From Acidovorax benzenivorans (GTDB lineage Bacteria; Pseudomonadota; Gammaproteobacteria; Burkholderiales; Burkholderiaceae_C), in NCBI RefSeq assembly GCF_028680575.1, contig NZ_JAPCKI010000016.1:1-64000 (forward strand): DNA of 64,000 bases, given 5' to 3'. The notes beneath the pieces are model-generated. The model was not told where the DNA came from. It worked only from the letters and a program-made list of their open reading frames with translations, and made no database searches. Shown here one piece after another: positions 1 to 8,577 of this stretch (position 1 is its first letter; each line of letters begins with the position of its first letter). Made by a program: the position numbers and the translations under genes.

Positions 1-102
1 CTTGGTGGCGAATTGCGAAGCATCGGCTTCGTCAGCCTGGGCACCAAAGGAAGCGAAAGCGGCGACAGCGGCGATAGACAGGAAACGTGCGGTGTTGTTC
101 AT
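1..102 (-). CDS. N-terminus of a small exported protein (DUF4148-like), cut by the window edge
   Basis: The first 34 codons are visible on the minus strand, starting at the ATG at 102 behind an AAGGA ribosome site 8 bases upstream. They encode a classical Sec signal peptide: a short polar start (MNNTARF), a hydrophobic Ala-rich core, and a likely cleavage after GAQA, leaving a mature start DEADASQF. Short exported proteins that begin this way in Comamonadaceae are often DUF4148 proteins of unknown role. That assignment is a resemblance only, because the mature domain lies outside the window. The signal peptide and start are clear. Confidence 0.6.
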   Translation of the reverse strand, partial: MNNTARFLSIAAVAAFASFGAQADEADASQFATK

Positions 103-530
103 GATGAAAATCCTTGAAGTTAAAAAAAGCGTCTCAAAAAAACCGGAGCAAAGAGCCAAAAACAAAGAAAACTGCTTCGGACCGGGTTCGGTGAGTCGCC
201 TTGCGGGTTCGGCTCATCGATGGGTTGAACTGTACGCCGATGGGGTACAGAGAAAAACCACCGGGTCGCGAACTAACTGTTCCAGTATTGTGAACAATCA
301 TCGCGGAACTTTTCAGGGTTTACCCAAGCCTGACTGTCTCGGGTCACCCAAAAGCAGGCTGTAAACGCCATCGTTCCATGTAAACCCTGGTGCCAATTTG
401 GGACAGTGACAGAGGGGTGACAAGGGGCTTTGGCCCCAGTCGGACGGGGCCGGACCAGGTCTGGCCTTGGGGCACTGGTGCAGACGGCACGTCCGGCTGT
501 GACCACAGGCGCTTGCAGCAGCGCATGCCG
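103..530. other. Gene-free region with nested inverted repeats
   Basis: No convincing gene is seen between the exported-protein start at 102 and the HD-GYP gene at 631; the open frames here lack family resemblance and good starts. The stretch is structured. CAGGGTTTAC (314-323) is the exact reverse complement of GTAAACCCTG (380-389). Inside this, GTTTAC/GTAAAC (318-323 with 361-366) and AGCCTG/CAGGCT (327-332 with 355-360) can form a competing hairpin. The promoter of the leftward exported gene must also lie here. The function of the repeats is unknown. Confidence 0.4.
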
Positions 531-531
531 C

Positions 532-545
532 TTGATTTGAATCAA
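532..545. promoter_or_regulatory. FNR/Anr-type binding site upstream of the HD-GYP gene
   Basis: TTGATTTGAATCAA matches the FNR/Anr consensus TTGAT-N4-ATCAA at every defined base. It is centred about 92 bases before the HD-GYP start codon. A TATAGT at 599-604 could be a -10 element, which would put the site near -72, a position used by FNR class I activation. Binding and the promoter are inferred; the palindrome is seen directly. Confidence 0.55.
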
Positions 546-630
546 GATTGTGTGTCTGCATGGCGTAGTGCGCGTCAGAGCCCTGCAAGAGAACCTCCTA
601 TAGTGCGCAGTAACGATTTGTGTTGCTTGC

Positions 631-1941
631 ATGACCGATATTCCTCTTTCAGCGGACGCTGATACCGCTGACAGCCCCCACTACCTGCGTGCGCTGACCG
701 ACATGGCCGACCGGCGCACGGTGGTTGCCGATGCCGCCATCTACACCGACAACGGCATCAAGCTGGTGGAGAAGGGGGCGCGCATCGACAGCCGCCTGTA
801 CGACCGCTTGGTGCAGCACAAGCTGCGCGAACCCATCGACCGCCATCTGTCCATCGAAAACCCCGTGGACGTGCCAGCACTGCTGGCCCTGGGCCAGACG
901 CTGATCGAGCAGGAAACCCTGCCCGCCATGCTGGCCGAGGCCCTGGGTTCAGGTGCCCGGTTGTTGGCGCCCTTGCGTTCCCTGCCATTGCCTTCTGCCA
1001 TGGCCTGCAAGCTCACTGTGATGCGCGATCAGCGGCCCGAGCTGTTCCAGCACAGCCTGGTGATGACCACCGTGGCGGTGTTTCTCGCCATCAAAAGTGG
1101 TCTGAGCGAGCGCGACTGCGCTACGGTGGCTGCCGCCGCGCTGCTGCACGACTTGGGCGTGTTGCACATGGACCCGGCCTGGGACGACCCTGGGCACAAG
1201 GTGGTGGGGGTGGGCCGCAAGCACTTGGTGGCCCATCCCATCTCGGCCATGCTCATGATCCGCGACACGCAGGCGTACCCACGCGCTGCCGAGGTGGCTG
1301 TGCTGGAGCACCACGAGCGCATGGACGGCAGCGGTTACCCGCGCGCCTTGGCGGGGGCCGACATCACGCCCATGGGGCGCATCCTGCTGCTGGCCGAAGT
1401 GGTGGCGGCGTTCTACGAGAAATACGACGACATGCCCGCGCAGCGGCTGTCGCTGGTGCTGCGGCTCAACCACCGCAAGTTTCCTTCTGCTCTGGTGGCA
1501 TCCATCCTGCCGCTGCTGCAGGAAGAAGTGGCCCGCGAATCGGCCCTGATGCCCTTGGGCAACGATGCCCCACGCCAGATCGAGCTGCTGGCCCAAGCCT
1601 TTGCCTACTGGGATCAGCTCAAGGCGGCCTTGCCTCCCGACACGGCGGCCAAGGCCCCGGCAGGCTGTGCTTTTCGGTTTGCCGATTCCCGCCTCTTGGC
1701 GTTGCAAAAAGCCTTGATCGAAGCGGGCTCACACCCTCAACACCAGGAGGAATTGCTGGCGCAATTGCAAGGGGACGCCATTGGCATGGCCGAGGTCGCC
1801 CTGGTGGGGCGCGAGGCCTTGTGGCAGCTGCAAAGCATCCTGAACGCCAGCCACCGCCGCTGGCCCCAACTGCCGGACCGCGCCACGCCTGCCGATGCAG
1901 CGGTGGCGGATTGGTGCGACTGGGCGATGCGCACGCTATAG
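631..1941 (+). CDS. HD-GYP domain protein, probable cyclic-di-GMP phosphodiesterase
   Basis: 436-residue cytoplasmic protein with no membrane segment. The C-terminal two thirds is an HD-GYP domain: the metal-binding HD pair lies in LLHDLGVLHMD (H173, D174) and the signature HHERMDGSGYP is at about 227-237. Such proteins hydrolyse c-di-GMP to pGpG or GMP, lowering this second messenger and favouring motility. The N-terminal 130 residues match no sensor domain I recognise. The motifs are intact, so enzymatic activity is expected. The gene stands alone, with a perfect FNR-type site about 90 bases upstream that suggests oxygen-linked expression. A diguanylate cyclase with the opposite activity is encoded about 20 kb away at 22212-23435. 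Confidence 0.85.
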   Translation: MTDIPLSADADTADSPHYLRALTDMADRRTVVADAAIYTDNGIKLVEKGARIDSRLYDRLVQHKLREPIDRHLSIENPVDVPALLALGQTLIEQETLPAMLAEALGSGARLLAPLRSLPLPSAMACKLTVMRDQRPELFQHSLVMTTVAVFLAIKSGLSERDCATVAAAALLHDLGVLHMDPAWDDPGHKVVGVGRKHLVAHPISAMLMIRDTQAYPRAAEVAVLEHHERMDGSGYPRALAGADITPMGRILLLAEVVAAFYEKYDDMPAQRLSLVLRLNHRKFPSALVASILPLLQEEVARESALMPLGNDAPRQIELLAQAFAYWDQLKAALPPDTAAKAPAGCAFRFADSRLLALQKALIEAGSHPQHQEELLAQLQGDAIGMAEVALVGREALWQLQSILNASHRRWPQLPDRATPADAAVADWCDWAMRTL

Positions 1942-2115
1942 CGGTATCGACCCTGCCGGTGCGCTGGCTGCCCCTTCGGTGGCGCGCACTGGCTGGCGAC
2001 GTTTGCTGGTGCTCATCAGCACTGCCTTGAACGCGTACGCCGTTCGCCAGCGTGCCCCGCCTTACACCGACCTCCTTGGTGGGGCTTCACCCGCTGGTTC
2101 CCCCATGCGTCAAAA

Positions 2116-2135
2116 TACTGGTTATATTCACAGTA
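2116..2135. promoter_or_regulatory. LexA box (SOS operator) of the imuA-imuB-dnaE2 cassette
   Basis: TACTGGTTATATTCACAGTA matches the E. coli LexA consensus TACTG-(TA)5-CAGTA at 16 of 20 positions, including both conserved CTG/CAG arms. It lies 29 bases before the imuA start. This cassette is LexA-controlled in most bacteria that carry it, so SOS induction is expected. Confidence 0.85.
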
Positions 2136-2164
2136 TTCGTGTTGCCTGAACCTCTCCCACCACC

Positions 2165-3055
2165 ATGCCTGCGCCACGCCCCATTTTGCGGGTTGCGTCT
2201 GATTTGCCCACCTCCGTGCCTGGGGTGTGGCATGCCGACGCGCTGGGTGCAGGCACACAGCGCGTGCTGCCAACGGGCCATGCCGCGCTGGACGCGCAGC
2301 TGCCGGGTGGCGGCTGGCCCGTGGGGGCCTTGAGCGAGGTGCTGCAGCCCTTGGCGGGTTTGCACGAATGGCAACTGGTGCTGCCCGCACTGGTGCAGGC
2401 CACGGCCAGGCAGAAGGGAGCGGTGGTACTGGTGGCGCCGCCGTGCGAGCCTTTTGGCCCGGCCCTGCAGTCGCAGGGTTTGCGGGCAGAGCGCGTGTGC
2501 GTGGTGCGGGCCGACTCTGCCATGGCGGCCTTGTGGGCGGCAGAGCAGGCGCTGCGCTGCCAGGGCGTGCTGGCCGTTATGGCCTGGCTGCCCCAAGCGC
2601 GGCCTGCCGCCCTGCGGCGGTTGCAATTGGCGGCGGCCCAGCAACAGCAATTGTTGTGGGTGTTTCGTTCGGTCGATGCCGCATGGCCAGCGTCGCAGGT
2701 GTCTCAGGCGTCGCCAGCCCTATTGCGGCTGCAGGTACAGGGGCTGACCCTGCCAGGGGATGCCGCGGCGGCCCCTGGCATACAGGTGCAGATCCTCAAG
2801 CGCCGGGGGCCTCCGCTGGCGCAGGCGATCCATCTGCCGGGCTGCCACCCCCAGCTGGCGCAGGTGCTGGTGGCACAGGCCGATCGGCGGCGCGCAGCAC
2901 AAGAGGCGGCCAGTGCCCTGGTAGCGGGCCGCCAGGCTGCTGCGATGCGGGTGGCCGGGGCCTCCGGGGCCGTGCGGGCACGCAATGCGCCGGGGGGCAG
3001 ACCAGAAGGGAGCAGGCATGCACTGGATCGCTCTGCCATTGCCTTGGTGCGATGA
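2165..3055 (+). CDS. imuA: ImuA, RecA-like accessory protein of the SOS mutasome
   Basis: 296 residues. The start of the conserved region (ALDAQLPGGGWPVGALSEVL) is typical of proteobacterial ImuA/SulA-type proteins, which resemble RecA but have a degenerate nucleotide-binding loop. ImuA works with ImuB and DnaE2 in error-prone translesion synthesis after DNA damage. The gene follows a LexA box and its 3' end overlaps imuB by 38 bases, so the two are probably translationally coupled. The C-terminus is Ala/Arg-rich and low in complexity, which is common in this family. Assignment rests on the N-terminal motif and the invariant gene order imuA-imuB-dnaE2. Confidence 0.88.
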   Translation: MPAPRPILRVASDLPTSVPGVWHADALGAGTQRVLPTGHAALDAQLPGGGWPVGALSEVLQPLAGLHEWQLVLPALVQATARQKGAVVLVAPPCEPFGPALQSQGLRAERVCVVRADSAMAALWAAEQALRCQGVLAVMAWLPQARPAALRRLQLAAAQQQQLLWVFRSVDAAWPASQVSQASPALLRLQVQGLTLPGDAAAAPGIQVQILKRRGPPLAQAIHLPGCHPQLAQVLVAQADRRRAAQEAASALVAGRQAAAMRVAGASGAVRARNAPGGRPEGSRHALDRSAIALVR

Positions 3056-4610
3056 GGCCGCCGCCTCGGCGGGTACAGGCACGGAGAGAAGTACCGACGC
3101 GCTGAACGCCGCCGCAGGCTGGTGGGCCTTGCGTTTTACGCCGCGTGTGGCGCTGGCCGATGGCGAGGCGGTGTTGCTGGAGGTGTCCACCACTGAACGC
3201 CTGTGGGGCGGGCGCGAGGCGCTGCAGGCGCTGGTGCTGCAAGCCTGGGCCGACGCATCGGCCAGAGGTGTGGGGGATAGCGTTGCCAACCAACCCATCA
3301 ACAATCCTGAAAAGCCTGTCAATCCCTGTGGATCGGCCACGGCCAAGGCTCTGTCGCCTGGGGCCCCGGCAGTGTGGGGCACGGGCCCCACGGCCCTGGT
3401 GGCCCAGGCCTGGCTGCGCATGGCGCTGGCAGGGCACCCCTGCCCACCGCAGGGCAGGGTAGAGAACCTGCCTTTGCACACGCTGGCGGCGCTGCGTCCG
3501 CATGTAGCCAGCCTGGAGCGCATGGGTTGCCGCACCTGGGGCACGCTGCGGGCGCTGCCGCGTGCGGGTGTGGCGCGGCGCTTGGGGGCCGGTGTGTTGC
3601 GGGTGCTGGACCAGGCCTTGGGCCATGCCCCCGAGGCCCATGCCTGGCTGCAACTGCCCGAGCAGTTTGTGTTGACCACCGAGCTGCCCGCACTGGCCGA
3701 GTCGGCCGACGCACTGCTGTGGAGCGCCAGCCGCTGCCTCACGGCCCTGCAAGCCTGGCTGCAGGCGCGCCAGCAGGGCGTGCTGGCGCTGGAGCTGGCC
3801 TGGCGCCACGACTTGCGGCGCATGGATGGCGTGGTGTTGCCCCCCACCCAGGCGCTGCAGGTGCGCACCGCCCAGGCCACCCACGACTTGGCGCACCTGC
3901 GGCGCTTGCTGGCCGAAAACCTGGCGCGCACCACGCTGGCAGCGCCGGTCAACCAGATCACGCTGCGGCTGCTTGACGCGGCTCCGCTGCCGCACCGCAG
4001 TGCCAGCCTGCTGCCCCCGGGGGATGTGGGGGGGCGTGACCTCGCAAGCCATGGCAGCGCCGATCCGGCAGATGCCCCAGGCGAGGCCCTGCACCAATTG
4101 CTGGAGCGCCTGTCGGCCCGCTTGGGCGCCGACCATGTGGTGGCCCCGGTGCTACTGGCCGACCACCGGCCCGAACGCATGCAGCAATGGCGCGCGGCTG
4201 CTGAAGTGCTGGGCGCGCCCTCGACTGCCACGCGTACACCCGCCAGTTCTGCGTCTGTGCGTGCGGACGATGCTTCGCAGGGCATCGCCCCGGATGCCCC
4301 CTTGTTGCCCACCTGGCTGCTGAACCCGCCGCCGCGGCTGGTTGTGCAGGGCAACCGCCCCTGCCACCACGGCCTGCTGCGCCTGCTGGCTGGGCCCCAT
4401 CGGTTTGAGGCGGGCTGGTGGTCTGCCACCGACGACGCCGTGGACCCGGCACACCCCTGCGCGGGCCTGGCCTTGCGCGACTACTTTGTGGCCCACAACG
4501 ACGTGGTGGGGCTGGTGTGGGTGTTTCGCGAGCGACTGGCGCCTGCGCTGGATGGCACGCAGGCGCCAGCGCGCCCCCACCGCTGGTTTCTGCACGGAAT
4601 CTTTGGGTGA
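3018..4610 (+). CDS. imuB: ImuB, Y-family polymerase-like mutasome scaffold
   Basis: 530 residues from the ATG at 3018, chosen because an AAGGGAG ribosome site precedes it and the product then begins MHWIALPLPW, as in homologues; an earlier in-frame start would add 11 residues. ImuB resembles Y-family polymerases but lacks the catalytic acidic residues, and links ImuA, the beta clamp and DnaE2. The C-terminal signature is present: GPHRFEAGWW, RDYFV, a VWVFRE stretch and the ending WFLHGIFG. The 5' end overlaps imuA, and dnaE2 begins 19 bases after the stop, so all three are probably one SOS-induced operon. Confidence 0.9.
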   Translation: MHWIALPLPWCDEAAASAGTGTERSTDALNAAAGWWALRFTPRVALADGEAVLLEVSTTERLWGGREALQALVLQAWADASARGVGDSVANQPINNPEKPVNPCGSATAKALSPGAPAVWGTGPTALVAQAWLRMALAGHPCPPQGRVENLPLHTLAALRPHVASLERMGCRTWGTLRALPRAGVARRLGAGVLRVLDQALGHAPEAHAWLQLPEQFVLTTELPALAESADALLWSASRCLTALQAWLQARQQGVLALELAWRHDLRRMDGVVLPPTQALQVRTAQATHDLAHLRRLLAENLARTTLAAPVNQITLRLLDAAPLPHRSASLLPPGDVGGRDLASHGSADPADAPGEALHQLLERLSARLGADHVVAPVLLADHRPERMQQWRAAAEVLGAPSTATRTPASSASVRADDASQGIAPDAPLLPTWLLNPPPRLVVQGNRPCHHGLLRLLAGPHRFEAGWWSATDDAVDPAHPCAGLALRDYFVAHNDVVGLVWVFRERLAPALDGTQAPARPHRWFLHGIFG

Positions 4611-4629
4611 GCAGGCAGAGCGGTTGTCC

Positions 4630-7600
4630 ATGGGCTTGACGCATCTACCCCCTCCACAGGCCGCTGCGGTGCCAGACCCCGCAGCGGGTGCCGCCGAGCT
4701 GCCGGGCTATGCCGAGCTGCATTGTCTGTCCAACTTCAGCTTTCAGCGGGGCGCATCGCACCCGAAAGAGCTGGTGGCGCGCGCAGCCAAGCTGGGCTAC
4801 CAGGCGCTGGCGCTGACGGACGAATGCTCGGTGGCCGGGGTGGTGCGTGCCTGGGGGGCTGCCAAGGAATGGGGCCTGCACCTCATCGTGGGCAGCGAGT
4901 TTTTGTGGGGCGACCTGCGGCTGGTGGCGCTGGCGCGCGATGCAAAGGGCTGGGGCAACCTGTGCGAGTTCATCACCGCCGCCCGCGCCGCCGCGCCCAA
5001 GGGGCATTACCACGTGGGTACGGGCAGCCCCTGGCATTTGCTGCAGGGGTGCGAGCTGCTGCTGGCGCCATGTCGCCAGCACTTTGATGCTTCTGATTTT
5101 GTAGCTTTCAGCGCTTGTATAACGAGCGCTAGAGGCCAATTTGGCTCAAACTTTGATGCCCATCTGTGGTTGGCGGTAGAGCTGCACATGGCCCCTGACG
5201 ACAGCCTGTGGCTGGCTACGCTGCAGCGCGTGGGCGCCGCGCTCAACCTGCCGCTGGTAGCTGCGGGCGATGTGCACATGCACGCCCGCTCGCGCAAGCC
5301 GCTGCAGGACGTGATCACGGCCGTGAAGCGGGGCTGCTCCGTGGCCGAGTGCGGCTTTGCGCTGCAGCCCAATGCCGAGCGCCACCTGCGCCAGCGCGTG
5401 CGGCTGGCGGGCATTTACCCGCCCCACCTGCTCGCGGCCACGCTCACCGTGGCTGGGCGCTGCACCTTCAGCCTGAGTGAGATCCAGTACCAGTACCCGC
5501 TGGAGACCGTGCCCCAGGGCATGACGCCGACCCAGGGTCTGGCCTGGCTGGTCGATGCCAACACGGCTGGCCTGTACCCCGACGGCGTGCCCGACGCGAT
5601 CGCCGCGCAGATCCGCAAAGAGCTGGACTTGATCGCGCACTGCCGGTACGAGATGTACTTCCTGACCGTGTACGACATCGTGCGGTTTGCGCGCAGCGTG
5701 GGCATCCTGTGCCAGGGGCGCGGCTCGGCGGCCAACTCGGTGGTCTGCTACGTGCTGGGTATCACGGCGGTGGACCCCAAGGACTCCCATCTGCTGTTCG
5801 AGCGCTTCATCAGCAAGGAGCGCAGCGAGCCGCCCGACATCGACGTGGACTTTGAGCACGACCGGCGCGAAGAGGTCATCCAGTACATCTACGACAAATA
5901 CGGCCGCGACCGCGCCGCCATCGCGGCCGTGGTCACCTGCTACCGCACGCGCAGCGCCCTGCGCGACGTGGGCAAGGCCCTGGGCGTGGCGCCCGCGCTG
6001 GTCGATGCATTTGCCAAAGACCACCACTGGTTTGACGAGACCTTCGCCACCGACCGCCTGCAAGAGCTGGCGCAAAGCCTGGGCACGCCCTTGCACCGGC
6101 ACACCGCCCGGCTGTGGATGGAGCTGGCCGCCGACCTGAAAGACTTTCCGCGCCACCTGAGCCAGCATGTGGGCGGCTTCGTGCTCACCCAGGGCAAGCT
6201 CACGCGGCTGGTGCCGGTGGAGCCCGCCAGCATGGAGCACCGCTCCGTCATCCAGTGGGACAAGGACGACCTCGATGAGATGAACCTGCTCAAGGTCGAT
6301 GTGCTGGCGCTGGGCATGCTCAGCGCACTGCGCCGCTGCCTCAACCTGCGTGCAGCCCTGCGCGGTGAGCGCTGGGGCCTGAAAGAGATCCCAAGCGACG
6401 ACCCCGCCACCTACGACATGATCTGCGCTGCCGACACCGTGGGCGTGTTCCAGATCGAAAGCCGCGCCCAGATGAGCATGCTGCCCCGCCTGCAGCCGCG
6501 CCAGTTCTACGACCTGGTGGTCGAGGTCGCCATCGTGCGGCCCGGGCCCATCCAGGGCGGCATGGTGCACCCGTACCTGCAGGCGCGCGAGCGCCGACGC
6601 CAGGGCCTGCCCCTGGAGCTGGAGAAGCCCGAGCTGGAAGACGCGCTGGCGCGCACGCTGGGTATCCCCATCTTTCAGGAACAGGTGATGCAGATCGCCA
6701 TGATCGCGGCGGACTTCACGCCCGGCATGGCCGACGACCTGCGCCGCTCCATGGCCGCCTGGAAGCGCAAGGGCGGCGTGCACCGCTTTGAAGAGCCTCT
6801 CAAGCAAGGCATGAAAGACCGGGGCTACCCGGCCGAATTTGCCGACCGCATCTTCCAGCAGATGTTGGGCTTTGGCGAATACGGTTTTCCCGAAAGCCAC
6901 GCCCACAGCTTTGCGTTGCTGGCCTATGCCAGCAGCTGGCTCAAATGCCACGAGCCCGCATGCTTTTTGGCAGCGCTGCTCAACTCGTTGCCCATGGGTT
7001 TTTACAGCGCCTCGCAACTGGTGCAAGACGCCCGCCGCCACGGCGTGCGCGTGTTGCCCATCGACGTGACTGTGAGCGATATCGACTGCACGCTGGAGGG
7101 CGACCCCGAGCCACTGCGCCCCGCGCGCGGCCTGGGCGCACCGCCGCTGCCCCAGCCCGCCGTGCGCCTGGGCCTGCGGCTGGTGGGCAGTCTGCAGCGC
7201 GAGGCTGCCAAGCGCCTGCTGCAAGCCCGCGCCACAGGCCCAGCCTTTGCCAGCACCGAAGACCTGGCCCTGCGTGCGCAACTGAGCCAGCAAGACCTGC
7301 AGGCCCTGGCCGCCGCCGACGCCCTGGCCAGCCTGTCGGGCCACCGCCGCCAGCAGATGTGGGACGCCGCCGCCCAGCACAACGCGCCGCCCCTGTGGCG
7401 CGACGTGCCCGTGCACGAGGCACCGCTGCAACTGCCCGAGGCCCCCGAGGGTGAAGAAATTTTGTTCGACTACGCCGCCACCGGCCTCACCCTGCGCCGC
7501 CACCCATTGGCCCTGCTGCGCCCCCGCCTGGCCCGCTGGCGCCTGCAAACCGCGCTGCAACTGCACAGCGCCGCCCACGGCCGCAAGGTGCGCGCCTGCG

Positions 7601-7893
7601 GCATCGTCACCGTGCGCCAGCGCCCCGGCACGGCCAAGGGCACCATGTTTGTCACGCTGGAGGACGAAACCGGCCCCGTCAACGTCATCGTCTGGCCCGC
7701 CATGGTCGATGTGTGGCGCAATGCGCTGCTGCGGTCACAGCTGCTGGCGGTGGAAGGCGTGTGGCAATGCAGTGCCGGCCCACCCGGTGGCAATGCCGTG
7801 GTGCGCCACCTGGTGGCCCAGCGTTTCAAGGACCTGACACCACTGCTGGGCCGCATGGGGCAGGCGCTGCAGGGGAGCCGGGATTTTCATTGA
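4630..7893 (+). CDS. dnaE2: DnaE2 (ImuC), error-prone DNA polymerase III alpha-type subunit
   Basis: 1087 residues from the ATG at 4630; a TTG two codons earlier is also possible. Order of domains: PHP domain (from AELHCLSNFSFQRGASHP), C-family palm with catalytic aspartates in PPDIDVDF (D403, D405) and KVDVLALG (D557), helix-hairpin-helix region, and a C-terminal OB fold. It carries out error-prone translesion synthesis with ImuA and ImuB. An oddity: residues about 153-175 (DASDFVAFSACITSARG and following) come from a 69-bp segment containing the window's 39-bp repeat. This segment is absent from the expected family sequence, and HF|DAHLWLAVEL joins smoothly without it. The frame is kept, so the enzyme is probably functional. 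Confidence 0.93.
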   Translation: MGLTHLPPPQAAAVPDPAAGAAELPGYAELHCLSNFSFQRGASHPKELVARAAKLGYQALALTDECSVAGVVRAWGAAKEWGLHLIVGSEFLWGDLRLVALARDAKGWGNLCEFITAARAAAPKGHYHVGTGSPWHLLQGCELLLAPCRQHFDASDFVAFSACITSARGQFGSNFDAHLWLAVELHMAPDDSLWLATLQRVGAALNLPLVAAGDVHMHARSRKPLQDVITAVKRGCSVAECGFALQPNAERHLRQRVRLAGIYPPHLLAATLTVAGRCTFSLSEIQYQYPLETVPQGMTPTQGLAWLVDANTAGLYPDGVPDAIAAQIRKELDLIAHCRYEMYFLTVYDIVRFARSVGILCQGRGSAANSVVCYVLGITAVDPKDSHLLFERFISKERSEPPDIDVDFEHDRREEVIQYIYDKYGRDRAAIAAVVTCYRTRSALRDVGKALGVAPALVDAFAKDHHWFDETFATDRLQELAQSLGTPLHRHTARLWMELAADLKDFPRHLSQHVGGFVLTQGKLTRLVPVEPASMEHRSVIQWDKDDLDEMNLLKVDVLALGMLSALRRCLNLRAALRGERWGLKEIPSDDPATYDMICAADTVGVFQIESRAQMSMLPRLQPRQFYDLVVEVAIVRPGPIQGGMVHPYLQARERRRQGLPLELEKPELEDALARTLGIPIFQEQVMQIAMIAADFTPGMADDLRRSMAAWKRKGGVHRFEEPLKQGMKDRGYPAEFADRIFQQMLGFGEYGFPESHAHSFALLAYASSWLKCHEPACFLAALLNSLPMGFYSASQLVQDARRHGVRVLPIDVTVSDIDCTLEGDPEPLRPARGLGAPPLPQPAVRLGLRLVGSLQREAAKRLLQARATGPAFASTEDLALRAQLSQQDLQALAAADALASLSGHRRQQMWDAAAQHNAPPLWRDVPVHEAPLQLPEAPEGEEILFDYAATGLTLRRHPLALLRPRLARWRLQTALQLHSAAHGRKVRACGIVTVRQRPGTAKGTMFVTLEDETGPVNVIVWPAMVDVWRNALLRSQLLAVEGVWQCSAGPPGGNAVVRHLVAQRFKDLTPLLGRMGQALQGSRDFH
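5101..5139 (+). repeat. 39-bp interspersed repeat, copy inside dnaE2
   Basis: Starts GTAGCTTTCAGCGCTTG and ends AACGAGCGCTAGAGGCCAA, the same 39-base length and ends as the intergenic copies. It is flanked by two exact copies of ACTTTGATGC at 5081-5090 and 5150-5159, offset by 69 bases (23 codons), as an in-frame insertion with target duplication would leave. It is translated as part of the PHP region of DnaE2. Confidence 0.85.
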
Positions 7894-7970
7894 GGGGGAG
7901 TTCTCTGGCTATCGCGGGGATGTGCAACGCAGCATGGCGCCGATTCGCGGCATCTTGACTTGCTTGCCAG

Positions 7971-8007
7971 ATAGCTGTCGCGCAAGCGAGATTGCGCGCC
8001 AGGTCAA
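7971..8007 (+). repeat. Possible decayed copy of the 39-bp repeat
   Basis: Starts ATAGCTGTCGCGC and ends GCGCCAGGTCAA, matching the ends and the GCGC arms of the 39-bp element, but two bases shorter and diverged in the middle. It lies in the convergent gap between dnaE2 and cheW. Low confidence because the similarity is partial. Confidence 0.35.
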
Positions 8008-8009
8008 TG

Positions 8010-8531
8010 TCAATGGGCTGTGATGGCCATTTTGTCGAACACGGTATCCGCTAAAAATTTCTCGATGTCCAGCAAAATGAGCATGCGCTCGTCCACCGAG
8101 CCGATCGCCAGCAGATGCTCGCGGTCGAAATTCGAGTCGAGCGCAGGCACAGGGCGTAGTTGTGAAGGCTCCAGCGTGAGCACATCCGACACGCTATCCA
8201 CCACGGCCCCGACTACACGTTGGCCAATACTCAGCACGATCACCACGGTCAGGTGGTTGTACTGAATTTCTGCCACGCCCAGCTTGATGCGCAGATCGAT
8301 GATGGGGACGATCACACCGCGCAGGTTCATCACACCCTTGACGTGCTCGGGAGCATTGGCGATGGTGGTGGGCTTTTCGTAAGAGCGGATTTCCTGCACG
8401 CGCAGGATGTCCACGCCGTATTCCTCGTTCGCAATCTTGAACGCCAGAAATTCTCGAATCTGGGTCAGCGCCCCTGCGCTGGCCGAGGATGCTGCGAAGG
8501 AAGAAGGCATGTTTGTGGCAGCGTTGATCAT
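8010..8531 (-). CDS. cheW: CheW chemotaxis coupling protein
   Basis: 173 residues from the ATG at 8531, preferred over a TTG 12 bases upstream because GAGGAA sits 7 bases before the ATG. The CheW-like SH3-type fold is shown by REFLAFKIANEEYGVDILRVQEIR, the central VKGVMNLRGVIVPIIDLR block and DSVSDVLTL. CheW bridges chemoreceptors to the CheA kinase at the cell pole. It lies 46 bases downstream of a methyl-accepting chemotaxis gene in the same direction, so the two are probably cotranscribed. No cheA, cheR or cheB is in the window; this is probably an accessory receptor-coupler pair outside the main chemotaxis operon. Confidence 0.93.
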   Translation of the reverse strand: MINAATNMPSSFAASSASAGALTQIREFLAFKIANEEYGVDILRVQEIRSYEKPTTIANAPEHVKGVMNLRGVIVPIIDLRIKLGVAEIQYNHLTVVIVLSIGQRVVGAVVDSVSDVLTLEPSQLRPVPALDSNFDREHLLAIGSVDERMLILLDIEKFLADTVFDKMAITAH

Positions 8532-8577
8532 CGGATTCCTCAACTAGATAGATATGGTTAGCCAGTCGGACCACTTA

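Noticed and set aside
181-260. GGTTCG-containing stretch resembling a tRNA T-arm
   Set aside because: No acceptor stem or anticodon arm can be folded around it.
1942-2115. Possible short genes between the HD-GYP gene and the LexA box
   Set aside because: Frames have no ribosome sites or recognisable products; the gap is probably untranslated.
2985-3017. Upstream in-frame start for imuB
   Set aside because: Would add 11 residues not expected in the family; the ATG at 3018 has a better ribosome site.
5146-7578. 810-codon open frame antisense to dnaE2
   Set aside because: Shadow of dnaE2 caused by GC-rich codon use; no plausible product.
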